DNA of 64,000 bases from Pseudomonadota bacterium (GTDB lineage: Bacteria; Myxococcota_A; Polyangia; GCA-2747355), in contig JADJTL010000001.1 in the NCBI GenBank assembly GCA_016711215.1, positions 310,001-374,000 on the forward strand. Reading direction: 5' to 3'. The translations under genes and the position numbers were made by a program. The notes under the pieces are model-generated. The model searched no databases and had not been told where the DNA came from. It saw only the letters and a list, made by a program, of their open reading frames with translations. The number at the start of each line of letters is the position of its first letter. The stretch's first letter is position 1. Shown piece after piece: positions 1 to 7,632 of the stretch.

Positions 1-464
1 CACAGCGGTAGCGGCAGCCATCTTGCACCTTGACGAAGGCTCGGGTGCGGCGGCGTAGCGGGCGCGTGGAAAAGCTCGGCGTCGGCCGAGGCAGGGGCGC
101 GCGTCCTGCGCCGTGCCCCAGGAGGCGCTCACGGAGCAGCTCGGGCAGGCGATCCTTCTCGGCGTTGGGCAGCAGCAGCGTGGCACTGGGGAGCGGGCCG
201 ATCGCGGCAGGGTCGAGCGTCGCGAGGCAGCCCGTGAGCACGAGCGCGGCCTCGGGGCACGCCTGGCGCAGGCGCTGCAGCGCCTGGCGTGACTTGCGCG
301 CGGCCTCTCGCGTCACCGCGCAGGTATTGAGCACGAGGACGTCGGCGCCGCGGGCGTCCTCGATGACCGTGAACCCGTCTGCCGTCAGCGCTCTGCCCCA
401 GCGCTGGAGCTCAGCCTCGTTGAGGCGACAGCCGAGCGTGCTGAGATGGACTTGCACGGGCATT
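1..464 (-). CDS. mtaB: tRNA methylthiotransferase MtaB-like (3'-truncated by window edge)
   Basis: The visible N-terminal 154 residues carry the hallmarks of a radical-SAM methylthiotransferase of the MiaB/MtaB family. TLGCRLNEAE near residue 9, NTCAVT near 46 and LTGC near 76 supply the three Cys of the UPF0004 auxiliary [4Fe-4S] cluster. KVQDGCRYRC at the window edge begins the radical-SAM CxxxCxxC motif; the third Cys lies outside. These enzymes add a methylthio group to modified A37 of tRNA. The CRLNEAE version of the first motif favours MtaB (ms2t6A) over MiaB. The ATG at 464 follows the ybgC gene by 15 bp on the same strand, so the two are probably co-transcribed. The C-terminal TRAM domain is not visible. 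Confidence 0.88.
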
Positions 465-479
465 CGCCGCTTGGAGCCG

Positions 480-902
480 CTAGCGGCGCGTCGCCGCCGG
501 CTGGAGCGCGAGCAGCTCCGCGGGGAAGGCGCGGACGCCGTAGCTCGCGTCGAGGCAGACGAGCTGAACCTGCGCCGCGCAGACCAGCTCATCGCCACGC
601 AGCAGCCGCTGATCGACGCATAGTCTGTACTCGCTCCGGGGTGGGTCGAAGCGCGTCAGAACACGGCAGCTTTCACCCAGGCGCGCGGCGCGGCGAAAGG
701 TGATCTCGAGCTTGTAGACGGCGAAGAGATATCCCGCCGCATTCCACTCCGCGATCGGCCGCTCGAGGGCTGCGCCGATTAGCTCGGTGCGACCGCGCTC
801 GAAGAAGCGCAGGTAGTTGGCGTGGTAGACTAGCCCGAGGCAGTCCGTGTCCTCGTAGTAGATCTTGATTCCGAGTTCGCCCTGCGGGGTCGTGCGCGGC
901 AT
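480..902 (-). CDS. ybgC: YbgC/FadM-family acyl-CoA thioesterase
   Basis: A hot-dog fold thioesterase of about 140 residues. The signature YYEDTDCLGLVYHANYLRFFE near residues 14-34 contains the catalytic Asp and the conserved YHANY(L)xFFE helix of YbgC/4-hydroxybenzoyl-CoA thioesterases. These enzymes hydrolyse acyl-CoA, and in Tol-Pal-linked operons YbgC is tied to envelope phospholipid metabolism; no tol genes are visible here. The ATG at 902 is preferred over an in-frame start at 974 because the longer form would overlap the upstream DnaJ-like gene, which ends at 916, and adds a low-complexity leader. It sits between that gene and mtaB on the same strand. Confidence 0.88.
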   Translation of the reverse strand: MPRTTPQGELGIKIYYEDTDCLGLVYHANYLRFFERGRTELIGAALERPIAEWNAAGYLFAVYKLEITFRRAARLGESCRVLTRFDPPRSEYRLCVDQRLLRGDELVCAAQVQLVCLDASYGVRAFPAELLALQPAATRR

Positions 903-915
903 CGCCTTTGCTTCT

Positions 916-2814
916 CTATTTCTTGCGCCAGCGGTCGAGCAGCCCGCCGAGCGCCCCCTGGCCCTTGCCGCCACCCTCCTTCTCGCCGCGCATGCGAATC
1001 AGCCGCATCCGGCGTTGGGCATCGACGTGGTCCGGTTTGATCTCGAGCGCGCGGTTGAGGGCCCCCACCGCGCGTCTCTCTTCCCCGAGCGCCAAGTAGG
1101 TCTCGCCGAGGAAGTAGTTGATCTGAGCGTTCTTGGGCGCGAGCTCGAGCGACTCGAGCAGCAGTTGCTTAATCTTTGGTAGCGCGGCGGCCTTGTCCAC
1201 CTGCGGGTCGCAGAAGGTCGTCCACGCGATCCACGCCAGATGCTCGCCCTCGCTGCCGCTGAGCCGACGCGCCTCCGTGAACTCCTCCAAGGCCTTGGCG
1301 AACTGCTTCTTGCGAAAGGCCACTGTGCCGCGCTGGAAGCAGAACTCGGCCTCGAGCGCAGTGCGGGCCTCGTCCTTCGCTCCGGCAGGTTGGCTGAGGC
1401 TCGCCTCATAGGCCGCGCGCGCCTTGGCGTCCGCGAGCACGGTGTAGGCTTCGTTGGTGCGGCGAAAGAGCTCCTCGGCCTTCTGTGCGAGATCGCGCAG
1501 GCCCAGGCCAAGGACCCGATCGGGGTGGAACTGCTTGGCCAGCGAGAAGTAGGCGTCGCGGACCTGGGCCGCGGTCGCCGTCGGCTCGAGCGCCAGGACC
1601 TCGAAGTGGGTCTTGCCGCCGAGCGCCGCGCTGGCCGTCTCGATCAGCTCGCGCAGGTCACGGGCGGCCGCCCGCTGCTTGGCTCCGCTGCTGGCGTCGC
1701 GCGGGCTGCTGCCGGCCGCTGCGCTTGTGCCCGGCGAGGTCGAGGGGGCATTGGCGCGCCTGGCGGCCGCGCTGCCCGGGCCGGGTCGCGGGACCGCATA
1801 GACGCCAGAACCCGAGCGCGCTGCCGCCGCGGGCGGCTCGCCCTGCCCGGCGGCACCGCGAGCCACCGCGCCGGCCGGCGGAGTGCCCGCGAACTGGCCG
1901 GCCAGCGCTGTGAGATCGGGTACCGAGGTAGGTCGCTGCGGGTCGGTGCCCGCGGGCGAGCCGCCGCGCAGAGGTGGCTCGGCGCTGTTGGCGATCCCAG
2001 CGCTCGCGCTCGGCGCTATCTCCTCCTGGCCGAGCACGAGGGCTTCGGTAACCCAAAGCACGTAGAGCAGCATATCCGTCGCCAGGGGTCCTAGATTGCT
2101 GATGCGCGCCAGGCGAGGCACGGGCAGCGCGCCCCGCTCGAGGATCGTCAGCAGCGCGCCCTCTTCCTTGTCGAAGCCGTAGCGTGGCAACCACTTGGCG
2201 AAGTCCGGCCGCAGTTGGACGGTGGTGTCGGCGAGCTTGCTCAGCTCGCCCGCGAGCTGTTCGGCGCCGAACGCGTTGCGCACGCCATTGTGAATCAACC
2301 ACAGGGGATCGACGCGGACGCGAGCGGCGTCGGCGCGCAGACCCTGATCATGGTCGCCGCTGAAGAGCCGGAAGGGTGCGCCCTGGTAGGAGAAGACCCG
2401 ATTGAGCTTGCGCCGCAGCTGGAGCTGCAAGGCGTTCACCAGGCGCTCTTCCGTGATCGCGCCCATGCCGAGGAGGATTTGGCCGTAGAGCTGGCGCCCC
2501 TCGGCATACTCTGCGAGCGAGCGCTCGAATTGCTCGCCGGTGATCCAGCCGTTCTCCAGCAGGACGCGACCGAGGAGGTCCTCGGTCGTGGGAAGATCCG
2601 CGTGGATCGGCACGCCCTCGCGGAAGAAGACCTTTGCGGTGCCACCCTCGGCGCGGTCGATCTCGAGCCGGCCGAGCAGCGAGCGCTTGTAGAGGTAATA
2701 GAGCAGCCGCGGCAGCGGATAGCGCTGCAGGTCACCCTGCACATCTGGGGACGCATCGGTCTGCGGCTCCACCACGAGTTCACCTTGGCGTGATTCATTT
2801 CGGAGGCGCACCAT
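916..2814 (-). CDS. DUF4388 (PATAN)-DnaJ-TPR protein
   Basis: A 632-residue cytoplasmic protein with three parts. Residues about 25-180 resemble DUF4388/PATAN domains (the LPRLLYYLYKR and GRLEI..GG..AKVFFREG motifs), which occur in bacterial signalling proteins. Residues about 265-390 are an Ala/Pro/Gly-rich linker. Residues about 400-470 form a J-domain with the essential HPD motif (QFHPDRV, His430), expected to stimulate an Hsp70 ATPase. Residues about 485-610 look like TPR repeats. No dnaK is nearby. The combination is typical of myxobacteria, and its substrate is unknown. It diverges from the DUF192 gene with 21 bp between the two starts. Confidence 0.82.
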   Translation of the reverse strand: MVRLRNESRQGELVVEPQTDASPDVQGDLQRYPLPRLLYYLYKRSLLGRLEIDRAEGGTAKVFFREGVPIHADLPTTEDLLGRVLLENGWITGEQFERSLAEYAEGRQLYGQILLGMGAITEERLVNALQLQLRRKLNRVFSYQGAPFRLFSGDHDQGLRADAARVRVDPLWLIHNGVRNAFGAEQLAGELSKLADTTVQLRPDFAKWLPRYGFDKEEGALLTILERGALPVPRLARISNLGPLATDMLLYVLWVTEALVLGQEEIAPSASAGIANSAEPPLRGGSPAGTDPQRPTSVPDLTALAGQFAGTPPAGAVARGAAGQGEPPAAAARSGSGVYAVPRPGPGSAAARRANAPSTSPGTSAAAGSSPRDASSGAKQRAAARDLRELIETASAALGGKTHFEVLALEPTATAAQVRDAYFSLAKQFHPDRVLGLGLRDLAQKAEELFRRTNEAYTVLADAKARAAYEASLSQPAGAKDEARTALEAEFCFQRGTVAFRKKQFAKALEEFTEARRLSGSEGEHLAWIAWTTFCDPQVDKAAALPKIKQLLLESLELAPKNAQINYFLGETYLALGEERRAVGALNRALEIKPDHVDAQRRMRLIRMRGEKEGGGKGQGALGGLLDRWRKK

Positions 2815-2835
2815 TGTCGGGTGACAATCGCAGCC

Positions 2836-3270
2836 ATGTCAAACGACCCGCCGCTCATGCAGCCGCTGGCCGCCTCCTCCGCCGTCGCGCTGCCGACGAT
2901 CTGCGCCGGCGCACGGCTCCGGGTGTTCAACGCGACCCGCGCCCGGCCCCTGGCGGAGCGGCTGGCCTTGGCGCTGACGTCGTGGCAGCGGCTGCGCGGC
3001 CTGATCGGGCGGCCTCCGCTCGCGGCGGGCGAGGCGCTGCTGCTGCGGCCCTGCGCCGCCGTCCACGGCGCTTGGATGCGGGTGGCGATCGACGTGATTT
3101 TCCTCGATGCCGAGGGCCGGGTGGTGGGCCTCGTGGCACCGCTGCGGCCGTGGCGCCAGTCCGGATTTCTTCGCGGGGCGTGCGCCGCGCTCGAGCTGCC
3201 GGTCGGGACGGTGACGCTGAGTCAAAGCGCGATCGGCGACGAGGTGGTGTTCGTGCCAGCGGAATGCTAA
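2836..3270 (+). CDS. DUF192 family protein
   Basis: A 144-residue protein matching the DUF192 family. It has the RLRGLIGRPPL segment near residue 55, a GEALLL..C..VHGAWMRVAIDV core around 68-92 (family consensus has a His followed by a hydrophobic, Met-containing strand), and an LELPVGT motif near the end. The function of DUF192 is not established. An upstream in-frame GTG at 2821 is possible, but ATG at 2836 leaves a more typical spacer to the divergent DnaJ-like gene. The PP2C gene follows 16 bp downstream, so the two probably share a transcript. No signal peptide is evident, although many family members are exported. Confidence 0.75.
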   Translation: MSNDPPLMQPLAASSAVALPTICAGARLRVFNATRARPLAERLALALTSWQRLRGLIGRPPLAAGEALLLRPCAAVHGAWMRVAIDVIFLDAEGRVVGLVAPLRPWRQSGFLRGACAALELPVGTVTLSQSAIGDEVVFVPAEC

Positions 3271-3286
3271 CGTCGTGGCCCCTGCC

Positions 3287-4078
3287 ATGAGTTCGTCTTT
3301 TCCCCTCGAAGGGCTACGGGTCCGGATCGCCGGCGAGACCGACCGTGGTCGGAAGCGCGCCCACAACGAGGATACCCTGCACCTGCCGGTCGACGAGCGC
3401 GTCGTCCTGGTGGCCGACGGCATGGGGGGCCATGCCTGCGGGGACGTGGCGAGTCAGCTCGCGGTGGCGACCGTCGCAGCCCATCTCAGCGCTACCGTCG
3501 ACGAACAGGACGCGACCTGGCCCTTCCACTTCGACCGTGATCGGCGGCGGCACGAGAGCCGCCTGGTGACGGCGATTCGGCTCGCCAACGCGGAAATCTA
3601 CCAGGCCGCGCGCCGCGATAGCGCCCTGCGTGGGATGGGGACGACGCTGGTGGCCGGGCTCTTCTGCGACGAGGAGGTCGTGCTGGCGCATGTCGGTGAC
3701 AGCCGGATCTATCGGCTGCGCGACGGCTGCCTGACCCAGCTCACGGAGGACCACTCGCTGCTCAATGATTACATTCGGATGAAGCGGATCGACCGCCGCG
3801 ACGCCGATCGCTTCCCGCAGAAGAACGTGATCGTGCGCGCGCTGGGGATGAAGGACGCGGTCGGCGTCGATACGCGGCGCGAGGTTGCGCGCCTCGGCGA
3901 CCTCTACCTCTTCTGTTCCGATGGGCTGTCGGGCATGCTCAGCGATGCGCTGATCGAGCGCACCGTCGCGGCTGAGGAGGACCTCGACCGCGGTTGCGAG
4001 CGGCTGATCGCGTTGGCCAACGAGGCCGGTGGCACGGACAACATCACGGTCGTGCTGGCGCGGCTCGAGCCGGCGTAG
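3287..4078 (+). CDS. PP2C-family protein serine/threonine phosphatase
   Basis: A soluble single-domain PPM/PP2C phosphatase of 263 residues. The metal-binding and catalytic motifs occur in order: DRGRKRAHNED near residue 17, ADGMGGH near 43, GTTLVAG near 118, AHVGDSRIYRL near 135, FCSDGLSGML near 210 and GGTDNITVVL near 247. Such enzymes remove phosphate from Ser/Thr residues and usually oppose Hanks-type kinases; phosphothreonine readers with FHA domains are encoded at 6.0 and 32 kb. ATG at 3287 is chosen over an in-frame GTG at 3275. The 3' end overlaps the convergent tlyA gene by 35 bp. Confidence 0.9.
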   Translation: MSSSFPLEGLRVRIAGETDRGRKRAHNEDTLHLPVDERVVLVADGMGGHACGDVASQLAVATVAAHLSATVDEQDATWPFHFDRDRRRHESRLVTAIRLANAEIYQAARRDSALRGMGTTLVAGLFCDEEVVLAHVGDSRIYRLRDGCLTQLTEDHSLLNDYIRMKRIDRRDADRFPQKNVIVRALGMKDAVGVDTRREVARLGDLYLFCSDGLSGMLSDALIERTVAAEEDLDRGCERLIALANEAGGTDNITVVLARLEPA

Positions 4079-4838
4079 TCAGCAGCAAGAGGTGCTCGAG
4101 GTTGCCCTTCGGGCCGGCGATCGGCGCGTCGACGCCGCCGACCACGGTCAGCCCGCGCGCGCGCGCCCACGCTGCGATGTCGCTGATTGCCTTGGCGCGG
4201 GTCTCCGGATCCCTCACCACGCCGCCACGCGCCAGGCCTGCGCGTCCGACCTCGAACTGCGGCTTGACCAAGGCGACGATCGACGCCGCGGGCGCCAGGC
4301 AGGTCACGATCGAGGGCAGCACGAGGCGCAGCGAAATGAACGACACGTCGACGGTGGCCAGCGTTGGCGGCCATCCCTCCGCCGGACCGAGCCGCTGCCG
4401 AAGCGCTTCGGCGCTGAGCTGGCGCGCGTTGGTCCGTTCGATCACGCTGACCCGCGTGTCTTGACGCAGCTTCCAGGCCAACTGGCCATAGCCGACGTCG
4501 ATGGCCACGACGTGGCGCGCGCCGCGCTGCAGCAGGCAATCGGTGAAGCCACCGGTCGAGGCGCCAATGTCCAACGCCAAGACACCGTCGCAGGCGACCT
4601 GGAAGTGGTCGAGCGCGGCGGCCAGCTTGAGGCCCCCGCGCGAGACGAAGGGCAGGGGCTCCCCGCGCAGGCGGAGCTCGGCCTTCAGCGGGATCGCCGT
4701 GCCGGCCTGGGCGACGACGCGCTCATCGACGAGGATTTGCCCCGCGGCGATCAGCGCCTGCGCGCGCGCGCGGCTGGGCGCCAGCCCACGGGCGACGCAG
4801 AGCAGGTCCAGGCGTTCGCGTGTCTTTTCGCGTGGCAT
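4044..4838 (-). CDS. tlyA: TlyA-family rRNA 2'-O-methyltransferase
   Basis: A 264-residue protein with the two-part TlyA architecture. An N-terminal S4 RNA-binding domain (RLDLLCVARGLAPSRARAQ, about residues 8-65) is followed by an FtsJ-like Rossmann methyltransferase with the SAM-binding motif LDIGASTGGFTDCLL near residue 88, an acidic IDVGYGQ strand and a VKPQFEVG motif near 190. TlyA enzymes 2'-O-methylate 16S and/or 23S rRNA. They were once called haemolysins, a label not supported here. The ATG at 4838 is set by the start of the S4 homology; the open frame extends further upstream but overlaps the nucleotidyltransferase gene. Confidence 0.9.
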   Translation of the reverse strand: MPREKTRERLDLLCVARGLAPSRARAQALIAAGQILVDERVVAQAGTAIPLKAELRLRGEPLPFVSRGGLKLAAALDHFQVACDGVLALDIGASTGGFTDCLLQRGARHVVAIDVGYGQLAWKLRQDTRVSVIERTNARQLSAEALRQRLGPAEGWPPTLATVDVSFISLRLVLPSIVTCLAPAASIVALVKPQFEVGRAGLARGGVVRDPETRAKAISDIAAWARARGLTVVGGVDAPIAGPKGNLEHLLLLTTPARAAPARP

Positions 4839-4846
4839 GGGGGGCG

Positions 4847-5869
4847 CTACCGTGGCGCCGCCGTGGGATCGTGGTCGAGATCGACGGCAACGATCTGCTC
4901 GGGCGTCACGATCGCCCGTCGGATCGACGCTCGTACATCGCTGCCCGACCAGACCACGGCTTCGGTGACGCTGACGCCTCGCCGCACCTGGCTCTTCGTG
5001 CCCAGCACTGCCGCCGGGCCAACCGTCGCGCCAGCGCCTACGACAGCGTGCGGCCCGATCAACACCGGCGCGATCAAGCGGCTCCCAGCTTCGATTCGCG
5101 CGGTGGGGTCGACGCCCACGACAGGCCCTGGCCGTGGCGCCTGCGCGGCCGCGCCCGCCAGCAGGTTGAGGTTGCCTTGGAGGTAGCGAGGGATCGTGCT
5201 GTGTTCGTAGAAGTAGCCCTCGTGGATCCAGGCGGCCAAGGGGGCTCCGCTGCGCAGCAGGGCGCTCAGCGCGGTGCGAACGACGCAGCACGGGCCGGAG
5301 GGGATCGCGGCGACGACCTCGGGCTCCAGCAGCTGAATTCCCGTGAAGAGGTAGTCCGTGAGCTTGCCGGCGGCGGGCGCCTCTTGCCCGACAATGCTGC
5401 CGATGCGCTGCGCGTGATCGACGCCGATCGCGCCCCAGGCCCTGGCCTGCGGATGGGGATAGACGACGAGCGTCGCCAGCGCGCGCCGCTCGCGATGAAA
5501 GGCGAGGACCGCCGCGAGGTCGACGTCGCTGACGAGCTTGCCGTTGACGACGAGGCAGGTGCGGTCCGGGGCCCGGCGCGCCAACGCCTTGATCCCGCCG
5601 CCCGTACCGAGCAGCTCGGCCTCGGCGACGAGCTCGATGGCCAGGTCGTCGCGCCGCTCCGCGGCGAGCAGCGCTGCTAGCTGATCGCCGAGGTGATGGG
5701 CATTGACCGAGACGTCCACGACGCCGACGCGCCGCAGCAGGGCCAGGGCCCAGCGCAGCAAGGGCTCGTTGCAGACCGGCAGCAGCGGCTTCGGGCGCTC
5801 GCGACCCAGCGCGCCCAGCCGCGTGCTGTGGCCGGCTGCCAAGACGATGCCGTGCAGCAGCTCGCTCAA
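4847..5869 (-). CDS. NDP-sugar pyrophosphorylase-like nucleotidyltransferase
   Basis: A 340-residue sugar-1-phosphate nucleotidyltransferase. The N-terminus has the nucleotide-binding loop VLAAGHSTRLG (GxGTRL-like with Gly changed to His) and RPKPLLPVCNEP. GTGGGIKAL near residue 90 and an IHEGYFYEHSTIPRYL region near 215 fit the mannose-1-phosphate guanylyltransferase/NDP-sugar synthase group. The last 80 residues form a short left-handed beta-helix (VLIGPHAVVGAGATVG). Substrate cannot be told from sequence. The start appears to be TTG at 5869. It lies 8 bp upstream of tlyA on the same strand, so co-transcription is likely. A three-copy 11-bp repeat abuts the start codon. Confidence 0.82.
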   Translation of the reverse strand: MSELLHGIVLAAGHSTRLGALGRERPKPLLPVCNEPLLRWALALLRRVGVVDVSVNAHHLGDQLAALLAAERRDDLAIELVAEAELLGTGGGIKALARRAPDRTCLVVNGKLVSDVDLAAVLAFHRERRALATLVVYPHPQARAWGAIGVDHAQRIGSIVGQEAPAAGKLTDYLFTGIQLLEPEVVAAIPSGPCCVVRTALSALLRSGAPLAAWIHEGYFYEHSTIPRYLQGNLNLLAGAAAQAPRPGPVVGVDPTARIEAGSRLIAPVLIGPHAVVGAGATVGPAAVLGTKSQVRRGVSVTEAVVWSGSDVRASIRRAIVTPEQIVAVDLDHDPTAAPR

Positions 5870-5871
5870 AC

Positions 5872-5904
5872 GTTACTCGCCAGTTACTCGCCAGTTACTC
5901 GCCG
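5872..5904. repeat. 11-bp tandem repeat, three copies
   Basis: Three consecutive copies of gttactcgcca (the last ending in g) lie immediately upstream of the TTG start of the minus-strand nucleotidyltransferase gene. They occupy its expected leader, where they read as repeated GGCGAG-containing units on the coding strand. Confidence 0.9.
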
Positions 5905-6042
5905 GTCAAGCGCCGGTCACCCACCTGGCCGAATCCATAGCACAATGGGCGCTCAGGCGGCGCCGCCGAGCGCGCGCCCTCGGGTCGACCTTGTTTGACC
6001 CACTTCCAAGCGGGATGCTATCAAGTCCGCCCCGGGGAGTTG

Positions 6043-7023
6043 ATGACCGACCACCGTCCGAGCTTCGAGGACCCCTCGGTCGAGCGCGAAGAGCAGAACA
6101 CGACCCCCGCGAGCGGCGTGCCCGTGATGGCGGAGACGCTGCGTCCCGACGAGACGATTCCGATCGATCTGGACGCCCTTCAGCGCTTCCATCACACGCG
6201 ACGCAAGGGCTCCTTGATCGTCATCGACGGCGTTCCCGCCGACCTCGGCTCGCACCTGCTGATCGACGAGGCGGCGGTGATCGGGCGCGAACCGCACGGC
6301 CTGCAGCTGCGCGACGGTCGCATCTCGCGGCGCCACGCGCTCGTCGAGCGCTCCGCGGCTGGGAAGCATTTGCTGCACGACCTCGGCTCGACCAACGGCA
6401 CGCTGATCAACGGGGCGCGCGTCGCTCAGCCGCATGAGCTGCAGGACGGCGACAAGGTCTTCCTCGGCCGGACCGTGATCAAGTTCACCCTCGTCGACGA
6501 GACCGAGGCGACCTACCTGCGGCGGATGGAGCAGCTCGCCGGCACCGACGACCTGACCGGCCTGCTGGCCAAACACCGCTTCGACTCGCTGCTCGAAGAG
6601 GCCGTGCGCGCGGCTGCCTTGTTGCGTCGGCCGCTCGCCGTGCTGATGCTGGATCTCGATGGGGTCAAGCGGATCAACGATACCCACGGCCATCACATGG
6701 GCGCGCATACGATCCGCGAGGTCGGACGCCTGATCGGCGAGCTGGTCGAGGGACACGGTGAGGCCTGCCGTTTCGGCGGCGACGAGTTCTGCATCTTCCT
6801 GCCGGGTGCGTCGCTGGCTCGCGCCCGAGCGCTGGCCGAGCTGATCTGTGCGCGGGTGCGCGAGGGGCGCTACGCGCTCAACGACTGCGTCGTCCAGACG
6901 ACGATCAGCGGCGGTGTAGCGGTGTCCGGCGACGACAACGAAGCGGTGGCGGGTCTCCTGCACCGAGCCGACCAGGCGCTCTATCGGGCGAAGTCAGCGG
7001 GTCGAGATGGCGTCAGTGAGTGA
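6043..7023 (+). CDS. FHA-GGDEF diguanylate cyclase
   Basis: A 326-residue cytoplasmic protein. Residues about 60-145 form an FHA phosphothreonine-binding domain (VIGREPHG, SRRHA, LGSTNGTLING), and about 165-320 a GGDEF domain with an intact active site (RFGGDEF near 245), expected to make cyclic-di-GMP from two GTP. No RxxD inhibitory I-site precedes GGDEF, so product inhibition by that route is unlikely. The ATG at 6043 is chosen because GGGGAG lies 4 bp upstream; a longer frame opens at 5995. FHA input implies control by a Ser/Thr kinase, and the PP2C phosphatase 2 kb away could oppose it. It overlaps the convergent lipoprotein gene by 43 bp. Confidence 0.9.
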   Translation: MTDHRPSFEDPSVEREEQNTTPASGVPVMAETLRPDETIPIDLDALQRFHHTRRKGSLIVIDGVPADLGSHLLIDEAAVIGREPHGLQLRDGRISRRHALVERSAAGKHLLHDLGSTNGTLINGARVAQPHELQDGDKVFLGRTVIKFTLVDETEATYLRRMEQLAGTDDLTGLLAKHRFDSLLEEAVRAAALLRRPLAVLMLDLDGVKRINDTHGHHMGAHTIREVGRLIGELVEGHGEACRFGGDEFCIFLPGASLARARALAELICARVREGRYALNDCVVQTTISGGVAVSGDDNEAVAGLLHRADQALYRAKSAGRDGVSE

Positions 7024-7622
7024 GCGCCGGCCGCCGTCCAGCGACCGTCCGCGTCCTGGACGAGGTCGCCGGGCGCGGCGGTCGCGCGCTGGAGTCGATG
7101 AAAGACCCGCTGCACCTCTGGCAGGTCGCTGGCGCTCAGCGTGGCGTCCGAGGCGATGACGGCCTGCATCAACGACTGGCGCCAGGCGTTCACCTCGGTC
7201 ACCAGCCGAGCGAGGCGTTCACGCTCATCGTCGCTCGCTGGCATTGTCACGACGACCAGCAGCCCCTCGCGGCCTTCGCCGACGAGTTGCGCGCGCTTGC
7301 TCTGGTGGGTGGCCTCGCGCAGCAGCTCGCTGTCGAGCACCGCCTGGACGAGCAGCCGGTCGGCGCGCCCCAGCGCCGTCGCGCCTCGTGCCAGGGGCAG
7401 CGCGGCCGCGGCGCTGGGCCGTTCGTGCAGCCGCTCGAAGCGGCCGAGAAGCTGCGCCTCGAAGTCCGTCTTGCGATCGACGATGATCGGACGATAGGTC
7501 AGGCAGCCGCCGGTCAGCGTCGCGAGCGCGAGTAGCGCCACGGGGGCCGAAGGCCGGATCACGGGCTCGCGTGGAGGCGGTTCGCGGCGCACGTCGCGAC
7601 TATAGCGCGGAGTGTTGACCAC
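6981..7622 (-). CDS. DUF1318-like lipoprotein
   Basis: A 213-residue predicted lipoprotein. A hydrophobic stretch ends in a lipobox-like TGGC near residue 40, and the mature part begins LTYRPIIVDRKTDFEAQLLGRFERL. That start, followed by a VGEGREGLLVVV segment and a C-terminal RV.HRLQR...GDLVQ..DG.W stretch, resembles myxobacterial DUF1318/YdbL-like lipoproteins. Function is unknown. The basic, Pro-rich leader before the hydrophobic segment is long, so an internal start is possible. It is convergent with, and overlaps, the FHA-GGDEF gene, and its 5' end faces the divergent GT-C/TPR gene. Confidence 0.65.
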   Translation of the reverse strand: MVNTPRYSRDVRREPPPREPVIRPSAPVALLALATLTGGCLTYRPIIVDRKTDFEAQLLGRFERLHERPSAAAALPLARGATALGRADRLLVQAVLDSELLREATHQSKRAQLVGEGREGLLVVVTMPASDDERERLARLVTEVNAWRQSLMQAVIASDATLSASDLPEVQRVFHRLQRATAAPGDLVQDADGRWTAAGAHSLTPSRPADFAR

Positions 7623-7632
7623 GAGGTGGACG

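Noticed and set aside
30..623. Plus-strand open frame at the left edge
   Set aside because: The minus strand encodes clear MtaB-like motifs there; the plus product is Arg/Ser-rich low complexity.
4839..5291. N-terminal extension of the tlyA open frame
   Set aside because: It overlaps the nucleotidyltransferase gene and lies before the S4 domain start; ATG 4838 fits family length.
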